From Arachis hypogaea (Eukaryota; Streptophyta; Magnoliopsida; Fabales; Fabaceae), in assembly GCF_003086295.3 (NCBI RefSeq), contig NC_092040.1, forward strand, positions 61,731,559 through 61,795,558: a DNA stretch of 64,000 bases, written 5' to 3'. The notes beneath the pieces were generated by a model. That model saw only the letters and a list, made by a program, of their open reading frames with translations. It made no database searches and had not been told where the DNA came from. Position numbers and translations under genes: made by a program. The stretch's first letter is position 1. The number at the start of each line of letters is the position of its first letter. Shown piece by piece: positions 56,263 to 64,000 of the stretch.

Positions 56263-56713
56263 TGTTCATACCCTGACCGAGCTCCCCAACTCGGCAAGTT
56301 CATAGAAGGTCCGACCTCGCCCTAAGGCCCACACCTAAAGGTCGGACCTCGGACCATAAAGCAAGGAAGGCCCATCAAAAGGAACGCAGCCCAAAACCTA
56401 AAGGCCGAAAAGGCCTAGAAAGGGCGGTTCCACAAAAGATAGAGATAAAACTCCCAAAAGATAAGATAAGATAAGAATATCTTATCCAGGGAAGATCACG
56501 GCCAACTACTATAAATACACTGGAACACCCAGGTATGGCATTCATTCCACATTCTACACATATCTGCTTGGACCCATGCTAACTTAAGCATCGGAGTGTC
56601 ATTGCAGGTACAACCACCAACCACTCTACATATCAAGCTCGGGTCATCAGTTCCCCCACCTCGGGACTTCTCCAAGACGACCGAGCTACACGTTTCAGGT
56701 AACCCTCGGAACA
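56263..56713 (+). repeat. T1 3' LTR
   Basis: 451 bp, two substitutions from the 5' LTR (TTCCATAAAAG/TTCCACAAAAG and AACTCTCAAAAG/AACTCCCAAAAG). Followed by TSD CTTTT. Confidence 0.95.
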
Positions 56714-56718
56714 CTTTT

Positions 56719-56802
56719 GATCTCAATTTAATGCAATTTGATATTTTTATGTTTGTTAATGTTTAATTGAGTTGTTATTATTGTTATCTTGCATTTGGTA
56801 GG
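56719..56802 (+). mobile_element. P2 LTR, middle part
   Basis: 84 bp of P2 LTR (GATCTCAATTTAATGCAATT...GCATTTGGTAGG) between T1 and L1, continuing from 47237. The rest of P2 lies beyond L1 and outside the window. Confidence 0.7.
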
Positions 56803-57109
56803 TGATGCATTCGCATATTTGCCATTTTAACTAGTTAGTTTAGTTAGTTTTAGCTTAGGTTCATTTACTTTCTTTGAAATAAATGAGCAATTTTGTGAGT
56901 TTTTCTCCATGCATTCATAAACCAAGAATTAAGTGAAATTTGACATAATCTATGCAAATGATTCAAGAAGATTATATGCAAGTTGATGTGAATGATTCCC
57001 TTGAAATTTAATGCATAAGATGGCAAAACTTTGAGGAAAATTTGTTGGTTTATGTTAGGGATGAAGCAAGAAGACAATGGGGCAAGGAAAGCTTGGAACA
57101 AGGAGGAAT

Positions 57110-58745
57110 AGCAAGTTGGCAACCTGGAAACCAAGTTGGCAACGCCTATTTTGTGCAATCAGGAGCAAACAGCACGTTGGCAACTTGGAAACCAAGTTGC
57201 CAACGCCCATTTGGTGCTGCCAGGGAAGAACAGCACGTTGGCAACTTGAAAACCAAGTTGGCAACGTGCTGGTGTGTGTTCAGCAGAGTTGGCAGCTTGA
57301 CCTTCCCCTCTTCAAGGATGAATATCTTGAACCACAAGGATCCAATTGGCATGATTCCAATTGCGTTGAGAAGCTGACATCAAGAGCTTTCCAACGATAT
57401 ACAATAGTCCATAATGTGGCAAGGAATGGAAGCTCAAATCAGAGGGAAACTTAAGCCCCAAATGCAAGGAAATGAAGGATTGCAAGTTGCCAACTTGAAG
57501 ACCAAGTTGGCAACGCCAGAACCACCAGGGGAGGATGTCACCACGTTGCCAAAGCCAACACCAAGTTGGCAACGCCAGGGAGAGGCACCATTCAAGTTGC
57601 CAACGCCAGGGAGAGGCACCAACCAGGCTGCCAACGCCCACAAGGCGCACCAACCACGTTGCCAACGCCCACAAGCCTTGCCATGGACGTTGCCAACGCC
57701 AGGAAGCATTGTTTAGAGCCTTGGAAAGGCTCGAGCACGTTGCCAACGTGCTGAAGAGAAGGAGTTATCCACAACAACGCCAGGAAATTGTGGTGCACGT
57801 TGTTAACTTGGAATATATGGGGCGTTGTTCACAACAACTCCAACAAGGCAGCCTGACCTTGCCCTCTTCCATGGAGTATATCTTGAGTTGTAGACCTTCA
57901 AATGATGCACTCTCAACGGCATTGGAAAGTAGACATCCAGAGCTTTCCAACCATATATCATAGTATGGGATTGGCATTCGTTTGAAGCTTCAAAAGATGG
58001 CTTCATTTAGAGCTTCAGAATCTGAGCACGTTGGCAACGCTGGAAACAAGGGCGTTTTCACCAAAAACGTGTGCGATTTTGGCAGCCTGACCATGTCTCC
58101 TTCAAACGAGCATAACTTGAGTTATAGAGATCCAAATTGAGTGCTTCCAGTTGCGTTGGAAATCTGACATTCAGAGCTTTCCAACCATATATAATAGTCT
58201 ATGGTGGAGCACAAAATTGAAGCCAAACCAGAGTCATCTTTAGACCCTAAAAACAAGGAAATGAGGTTGAAATTCAAGGAAGCATGAGTAGGCCAAGGAG
58301 GGGGAGTCGAACACGTTGCCAGGGCCAAAATGAACTGGCGTGTTCCTTGGCAACTCCAGCAACAACGCCCAGGCCAAGAAATTTGGGCTAGGGGCGTTGT
58401 TGAGCACGTTATTGGTGGCGTTATCCACAAAAACGCCCAACCAGGGCAGCCTGACCTTGCCTTCTTCAATGGAGCATAACTTGAGCTAGGAAAGTCCAAA
58501 TGAGGTGATTTCAGTGGCATTGGAAAGTAGACATCAAGAGCTTTCCAATGATATATCATAGTTCATATTTAGGCAAAGGATTGACACTCAAATTCTGGGC
58601 AACATTAAGCATGAAAGTAAAGTCAAGAAGAAGAAAAGCAAGTTGTTAGCAACAACTTGGGCTAGTAACGCCCAAGCACCAAGCTACCAGCCCAGGAAGT
58701 GTATTGGCACGTTGCCAACGTCCTTTGAACTGGCGTGTTTGCCTA
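57110..58745. repeat. CGTTGGCAACG / GTTGCCAACGCC repeat cluster
   Basis: More than 20 copies of TTGCCAACG or its complement CGTTGGCAA, many as full palindromes, interleaved with AACGCCAGG and ACAACGCC, and with the recurring phrase AGCTTTCCAACCATATAT. It explains the many apparent open frames on both strands here. Confidence 0.88.
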
Positions 58746-58944
58746 TAACGCCAGGCCATTGGGCCAGAAGCAATGTGAATGAGCTCTTCTTCCTCTGTTT
58801 GACAAGAATTCCTTCATGAAGCTAATCCAAATCAAGCAAGCAAAGCCCATAAATCTCAACCAATCAAGGCCACAAGAATCATCTAGAATAGTTAATTTTC
58901 ATTTTGTTTGTAATTTTCTTTTAATTTCATTTCAATTTGTAATT

Positions 58945-58965
58945 TAGAAAAGCCTATATAAAGGC
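58945..58965 (+). promoter_or_regulatory. Probable TATA box of L1
   Basis: CCTATATAAAGGCC in the L1 5' LTR, about 1.2 kb before the LTR end; the best core-promoter candidate in the LTR. Confidence 0.55.
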
Positions 58966-60204
58966 CATAGTCTCATAGCATTAGGAGGTTGGATTGGGGG
59001 GGATACGGAGGAGACCAATTTGGAATTCTGTGAATTGGCACACTCCATTGAGAGTGGGTCTTCGGACCCCTCCCCTTCATACACTCTTCTTCACTTCCCC
59101 TTCTCTTCTTCCTTAGTAGTAGTGTAGTTTAATTTGTAGTTTTCATCTATGAATTCTTGAATTCTCAATTTCTGTTTTGAAGTCTCACTCTTTATTTTCA
59201 TGCACTTTAGTTTCATGCAATTTAGTTTTCAATTGGAGCTATGATTCACTAAACCCCACCATTCATTAGGGGGAAGAGCTCTGCTTGTTACAATGAATTG
59301 ATGAACTCCTCTTTTCCTCCTCAATTCATGTGGTTGATCCAAAGAGGAAACTCTTGTTCTTCAAAGATTCAACCACCATCGAGAGAGGGGTTAATCTATG
59401 AGAATTGTGTGGTGAATTTGAGGAATGAGCCACATAATTCAGTTTAGAGTTCATCCTTTCATGATTCCCTCAATCAATAAACCTTGGTTAGTATGTGAGA
59501 TGTAACTTTCCATGGTTGAGACTTTGGGAATTGTGTGGCTGGATTAGAATTGAGCCTCATCTCTTCTCATGAACAATTAGATCACGAGAGTGGCAATTGG
59601 TTATGTTGAGAGAGATTGAATCACCAAGAGATTGGGATTCAATCACCCACTTGCCATGGATCTATACCCATGATTGAGGAAGATTTGACTAACATCAATT
59701 CATGAAAACTAGCATCTCTGATCCCTAATGATTCTCTCTATCATTAATTCTCATTTCTTTTGCTCTTAGTGCTTGAATACCCGTTGCCCAATTCCCTTCT
59801 ACACTCTTGCAATTTATTATTCTTGTCATTTACATTCTGCTTCTTTATTTCTTGCTATTTACTCTTTTGCTCTTTAGAATTCAGCACTCTATTTTCCTGC
59901 AATTTACTTTTGATGTCATTTACGTTTCTTGCAATTTAAGTTTCCGTTATTTACTTTCATTTTATTTCTCTCTTCTAGTTCTTTACATTCTTTGCCATTT
60001 AAATTCTTGCAATTATGTCCAAAAATCAAAATGCTCATGAAATCAAAACTATGTTTGCTTGACTAAATCTACCATTTAACTAAAGTTGCTTAATCTACCA
60101 ATCTCCGTGGGATCGACCTCACTCTTTGTGAGTTTTATTACTTGATACGACCCGGTATACTTGCCGGTTATACGTGAAATCTAAATTTTTACGTATCAAG
60201 TTTT

Positions 60205-60222
60205 TGGCGCCGTTGCCGGGGA
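60205..60222 (+). other. L1 primer-binding site (tRNA-Asp)
   Basis: TGGCGCCGTTGCCGGGGA, perfect, six bases inside the LTR. Confidence 0.95.
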
Positions 60223-60415
60223 TTGGAAAAGATTGACAATGATTAAGTGAATGGTAGTTTAGATTAAGCATTTTCTTTGTTTTTGCTTTGTACAGTTCTT
60301 TTAATCTTTTTGTTTTCTTCTTGACACTAAGTGTTTGTGTTATTGCCTCACTAAGAGATTCTCATCTGAGATATGAATTTCAATTGCTTTGGTGATTGTG
60401 TTTTACAAAACTTAA

Positions 60416-62059
60416 ATGGAGTTTACCTCATCTTTTGACCAAACAAACTTTCTGGGATATCACCCACCACCACCAATCTCTAATGGTGGCTGGGAATATC
60501 ACCAAGAAAATACAAATTCTGAGCACTCCAATCCATGGAGATTTGCTTCAGAGACACAAGATGAGCAAGAGAATCATATGGGATACCAACCACCACCACA
60601 AAATGATTCATATCATTATCCTTATGGTGGATGGGAATATCAACAAGAAATGATGGATCATGAGCAATCAACCCAAATGGGATATGCCCCAAGGTCACAT
60701 AATGATCAAGAAAGTTACATGGGGTATTTTCCACCACCACAAAATGATTCAAGTTACCATACTAATTGTGGTTGGGAAAATCAAGACCAAGGAATGATGG
60801 GGTTTGAGCAATCAAACCAAATGGGATGCTTCACAAGAACACAAAATGATTCATACTCCTATGAATGGGACAACTATCCAAATTGTGATTGGGAAGGACA
60901 AAACCAAGGAGAATTCAATGTTTCTTGTCCCATCCATCATGAGCCAGCACCTCTTAATTATCCAACCTCACCTCCAAATTTTTCATATCAAAATTCTTCA
61001 CCACTTGATTATGCCTCAACACAAAGTTTCCTCCAAAATCCATACCATTCATCCCATCAATCACACAACTTATTCCACACCCCTCAACACAACTTCACCA
61101 CAACTCATTCACGTCACCAAAATTACTCTCAACCTTCATGTCTTGAATTAACAGATGAGGAATACCTTGAAGGCATTGAAATACAGAGAAAATTAGTGGA
61201 ATTCTACACAAAATCCCCATCTTGGGAAGAAACCATCCTCGAGCAGATAAATGGGTCCTTAGAGCAAACAAAGAGGAACTTAGAACCATCAAACAGTATG
61301 GATGAAGATAAATTTGTGGGTGAGGAAGTGGAAAAGCAAGGTGAGGAAGCCTCTGTGTCAAGAGAAATTTCAATGAAAAATGAGGTAGAGGTGGTTGAAC
61401 CTGAAATTGCACTTGAGATGACAAGAGAACATGAAGACTCACAACTCTCACAAACTTCCCTGGACCAAAACGCCTCAACACTTGAAACCATGATTGAAAG
61501 GTATGAAGAGGAGATGAAGAAATGTTGGGAAGATCAACAAACCTCCTCCATGATAGAGCTATTAAAGCAAATGTTGGGTGCAAAGAAAGGAGTGGAGGAG
61601 CATGAACGTGAGGAAGTCATTCCAGAGAATTCACACTCAAGTGAAGCAGAAAATCACATGAAGGAAGGGCTCATGGAACCACCAATACAAAAGGCTTTTG
61701 ATGAAAAGAAGACTCCAACAATCACACAACCACCAAGACTTGGATTCAAGGAAGTGAAGGCAATTAACAAAAGCACCAAGAAGAGGATTGTGACCAAACT
61801 ACCAAGGACAATATTCATGAAGAAAAAGGGGTCAACCACAAGCAATCCTCCCCATGATCCAGCAAGCAAGCTCAATCAAGCCATTAACAAAAGAAAGTTT
61901 GCTGAGGAGAGGCCAAGACAGGGGACACTAACTGAATCTTCTCCCCCCTTAAGGTCATTCCTATTAACAAACTGGAAGAAGAGGAAGAAAGTGAACAACA
62001 TGTCAACCATAGGTATAATTTCTCTTCTCTGCTTTGTTTTTGTTCTTTGTTTTATTTAA
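60416..62059 (+). CDS. L1 gag-like protein, 547 aa
   Basis: Start at the ATG at 60416 (MEFTSSFDQTNFLGY), the first Met of the frame. The N-terminal ~180 residues contain four or five degenerate repeats of about 36 aa with the pattern MGY.PPPQNDS...GGWEYQ. A Ser/His/Asn-rich part follows, then a predicted helical Glu/Lys-rich domain (LTDEEYLEGIEIQRKLVEFY, IERYEEEMKKCWEDQQ), a basic tail with KRIVTKLPRTIF, and a hydrophobic C-terminus (IGIISLLCFVFVLCFI). No known enzyme motif. The organisation (aromatic repeats, acidic helices) parallels the N1 protein although the sequences differ. By position it is a gag substitute; function unknown. Confidence 0.75.
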   Translation: MEFTSSFDQTNFLGYHPPPPISNGGWEYHQENTNSEHSNPWRFASETQDEQENHMGYQPPPQNDSYHYPYGGWEYQQEMMDHEQSTQMGYAPRSHNDQESYMGYFPPPQNDSSYHTNCGWENQDQGMMGFEQSNQMGCFTRTQNDSYSYEWDNYPNCDWEGQNQGEFNVSCPIHHEPAPLNYPTSPPNFSYQNSSPLDYASTQSFLQNPYHSSHQSHNLFHTPQHNFTTTHSRHQNYSQPSCLELTDEEYLEGIEIQRKLVEFYTKSPSWEETILEQINGSLEQTKRNLEPSNSMDEDKFVGEEVEKQGEEASVSREISMKNEVEVVEPEIALEMTREHEDSQLSQTSLDQNASTLETMIERYEEEMKKCWEDQQTSSMIELLKQMLGAKKGVEEHEREEVIPENSHSSEAENHMKEGLMEPPIQKAFDEKKTPTITQPPRLGFKEVKAINKSTKKRIVTKLPRTIFMKKKGSTTSNPPHDPASKLNQAINKRKFAEERPRQGTLTESSPPLRSFLLTNWKKRKKVNNMSTIGIISLLCFVFVLCFI

Positions 62060-63776
62060 ATTCAATAAATTGGCATATGGTTACATTTTAAGTTTGGTGT
62101 TGCCTTGCAACAAATTGTTTTCAATCTTTTTGGATGATTGCATCAAATCAAAAATGAAAGTGACACACCAAGATTCTAAGTTCGGTGTGCCATTTATTTT
62201 CTATGCAATTTATTCAAGCAACACTACTTGTCTGCATAATCATAATGCCTCTGCAGTTTTAGTTTTCTCTTTTGATTTAACACTTTTGCATTCTACTTGC
62301 TTTAGTTATTTTTCTATCTTTAAACGCTTCCATTTAGTTTGCTTATTAACTGTTTTTGTTAATACATTACCAAGAGATCCTTATTCATGATAGATTCTTA
62401 GCTTGATGATTGTATTTAACATACAACAGTTTGCTTAGCTTTAATTCAAATAAATTGACATATGATTGCATTCTAAGTTTGGTGTTGCTATGCAACAAAA
62501 TTTGTTTCTAATCTGTACTGGATACTTGCATTAATTCTAAGTGAAAGTGTCACACTAAGTTTGGTGTGCCACTTATCTTTTATGCAATGTATTGTGCTCA
62601 CCTTAAGTTTGTAATCAAAATGTCTCTGTCTCTTGTGCCTTAATTGTTATCTTTAATTTTGTTTGCTTGAAACACATGTGCTACTAATGTTTCATTGTGT
62701 AAGACATTCATGATCTATCTTAGCCCCATAGCCACGGTTTTAATTGTTGCTTGAGGACAAGCAATCATTCTAAGTTTGGTGTGGGAAGGGAAAGAAAAGG
62801 AGGAAAAGGACAACAATAGAGAAGATAAATTACAAGGTTGTAAAGTTCTTTCTTTCTCTCATTTGTTTCCAGCACTTTAAATTGCATGATTGTCTTATTA
62901 CCTTCTCTGTATACATGTGAGATATGAATGGGCATAGTTTGATTTCTAAATTGCAATATGCTGCTGTGGCATTATGACTACCAACTTGAGTTTTGTGAAT
63001 TCAAAAGCAATAAAGCATCATGATCATAAACAAACAAGGCATGAAAGAAGAACTTAGCATGTGCATACAAATATTGGAAAGCTAGTAGGATTGATTGTTG
63101 CTCAAGTACATTAGATTTTATTTAATTGAAGTTTTCATCTAGGACTTTTTGTGAAATCTTTTGAAAATCATGAAAACCTTGAAGAAGCAAATGCAATTAA
63201 GGCAAGAAAAGAAAAAGGGAAAGAATGAGAAAGCTGAAGGCTCTGAGTACCAATGACAATTTCATTGTTATGTACTTGTGGTGTTTATGTATCGAGTAAA
63301 ATGCTTGAAAACAAAACACTTAGAAGTCAAGGCTAGGCTCAAGTGCAAAAGCACTCCCTCAAAGCTCAAGGTTCTGAGCATCAATGATTAGAGAGTCAAG
63401 AAAAGAAAAGAAAAAATGAGCCTAATGAAGTCCTCTAATTAAATGCTTGTGGTGCTTATGTATCAAGTGGTAATACTTGAAAACAAAGCATTTAGAATCG
63501 TAGCTTTGTTATTAACTCATGGGGCAAAGCACCCAAAAGGGGAAGCTAATAAGAAAAATCAAAAGCTTGTTTCAAGGAAGAATTATAAGAAAAAGATTTC
63601 ATAAAGTGAGCTAGATAGAAACATCAATCATTTACATTCCTTTTGTGATTGTAGCATGCATAGAAAACTAGCTTGCCATGAACATTAACTTGCTATTCTT
63701 CTAACCTTGGATTGTCAATCTCTATTGCATGATTCTTTTCTTGCTTGAGGACAAGCAAGGTTTAAGTTTGGTGTTG
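62060..63776 (+). other. L1 non-coding tail
   Basis: No gene. Repeated words TAAGTTTGGTGTTGC.ATGCAA (62090, 62480) and CTAAGTTTGGTGTGCCA (62180, 62555); two copies of TTTATGTATC....GTAATACTTGAAAACAAA-like modules (63285-63325, 63450-63490); two AGGA-loop hairpins (62747-62764, 63741-63758). The first hairpin is followed by GGGAAGGGAAAGAAAAGGAG, which could be a central polypurine tract. Confidence 0.7.
63741..63776 (+). promoter_or_regulatory. L1 pre-LTR hairpin and plus-strand priming region
   Basis: TTGCTTG-AGGA-CAAGCAA is a perfect 7-bp stem with an AGGA loop, 18 bases before the 3' LTR, followed by GGTTTAAGTTTGGTGTTG. Confidence 0.65.
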
Positions 63777-64000
63777 TGATGCATTCGCATATTTGCCATT
63801 TTAACTAGTTAGTTTAGTTAGTTTTAGCTTAGGTTCATTTACTTTCTTTGAAATAAATGAGCAATTTTGTGAGTTTTTCTCCATGCATTCATAAACCAAG
63901 AATTAAGTGAAATTTGACATAATCTATGCAAATGATTCAAGAAGATTATATGCAAGTTGATGTGAATGATTCCCTTGAAATTTAATGCATAAGATGGCAA
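63777..64000 (+). repeat. L1 3' LTR, first 224 bp
   Basis: Identical to 56803-57026; truncated by the window edge. Confidence 0.95.

Larger units (their letters stand above)
47238..56713 (+). mobile_element. Element T1: Tat-lineage Ty3/gypsy retrotransposon, nearly intact
   Basis: 9476 bp with 451-bp LTRs (47238-47688, 56263-56713) differing at 2 positions, and a perfect 5-bp TSD CTTTT (47233-47237, 56714-56718). The interior has a tRNA-Asp primer site, gag-pol (47729-52913) with a second, archaeal-like RNase H domain before integrase (the mark of the Tat/Ogre/Retand group), a long 3' region carrying a spliced antisense ORF (55635-53631), and a purine tract before the 3' LTR. One frameshift in reverse transcriptase disables gag-pol. 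GC-rich coding DNA contrasts with the AT-rich flanks. Confidence 0.96.
56803..60198 (+). repeat. L1 5' LTR
   Basis: TGATGCATTCGCATATTTGC to ...ATTTTTACGTATCA. A 1.6-kb repeat cluster (57110-58745) fills the upstream half; GCCTATATAAAGGCCATAG (about 58950) is a plausible TATA box; the downstream half includes CCGTGGGATCGACCTCACTC and GACCCGGTATACTTGCCGGT near the end, text shared with FIDEL-type LTRs. Short frames on both strands are not genes. Confidence 0.9.
56803..64000 (+). mobile_element. Element L1: long-LTR, gag-only retrotransposon (3' end outside window)
   Basis: 5' LTR of 3396 bp (56803-60198), tRNA-Asp primer site, one gag-like ORF, 1.7-kb non-coding tail and the first 224 bp of the 3' LTR (63777-64000), which are identical to 56803-57026. 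No polymerase genes: non-autonomous. The LTR is more than twice as long as any other here. The right TSD is beyond the window. Confidence 0.9.

Noticed and set aside
57042..58559. Many 60-145 codon frames in the L1 LTR
   Set aside because: All arise from the TTGCCAACG repeat cluster, which is stop-poor on both strands.
1..64000. tRNA or rRNA genes
   Set aside because: The only tRNA-like text found is the 18-nt tRNA-Asp complement at primer sites; no cloverleaf or rRNA segment was recognised by eye.

Overview
The window is plant nuclear DNA, most likely from a legume and probably peanut (Arachis). The reasons are an intron-containing chloroplast-lipid gene, a plant calmodulin-like gene, and dense nested LTR retrotransposons whose termini (LTRs opening TGATGAGCGGA, minisatellites of GGCGTTTAACGCC) resemble the FIDEL/Feral and Pipoka-type elements of Arachis. 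The species call rests on recognition from memory; no search was run. Repeats occupy roughly 85-90% of the window, which suggests pericentromeric or repeat-rich arm DNA around one small gene island.

Left block (1-28239) is a stack of nested insertions. The oldest recognisable host is a broken PIF/Harbinger DNA transposon (transposase tail at 16499, Myb/SANT-like partner ORF at 16924-17406 and 25299-25660, right terminal repeat at 28236). It was hit by (a) a FIDEL-like element F0 (3' end visible, 12586-16493), (b) a non-autonomous gag-only element N1 (17408-25298) and (c) a solo LTR S2 (25908-27526). F0 was in turn hit by solo LTR S1 (12713-14588) and by element P1, whose 3' LTR is 1643-2013 plus 11473-12585. 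P1's LTR was then split by an Athila-type Ty3/gypsy element A1 (2014-11467, minus strand). Target-site duplications (TSDs) support A1, S1 and S2.

The central gene island (28240-46536) holds the two clear host genes. One is an SFR2-type GH1 galactolipid galactosyltransferase (ten exons, minus strand, 32919-29031). The other is a single-exon calmodulin-like EF-hand protein (minus, 45015-44470). Around them lie small non-autonomous elements: a 38-bp SINE tail inside SFR2 intron 5, a pair of Mutator-like palindromic elements with 9-bp TSDs (33568-34537, 34646-35354), a probable third (36333-37605), a Harbinger-like MITE (35726-36148), and an old broken Ty1/copia element (39016-44033) with its own MITE insertion.

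Right block (46537-64000): one Pipoka-like LTR (P2) carries two young insertions 84 bp apart. T1 is a complete Tat-lineage Ty3/gypsy element (47238-56713, TSD CTTTT) with gag-pol, two RNase H domains and a spliced antisense ORF. L1 is a long-LTR, gag-only element starting at 56803 and running off the end of the window. T1, N1 and L1 have nearly identical LTRs (2 differences in 451 bp; 5 substitutions and 1 indel in about 1.5 kb; none in the 224 bp visible). N1 and L1 lack pol, so they must use proteins supplied in trans. All four primer-binding sites seen in Ty3/gypsy elements match tRNA-Asp.
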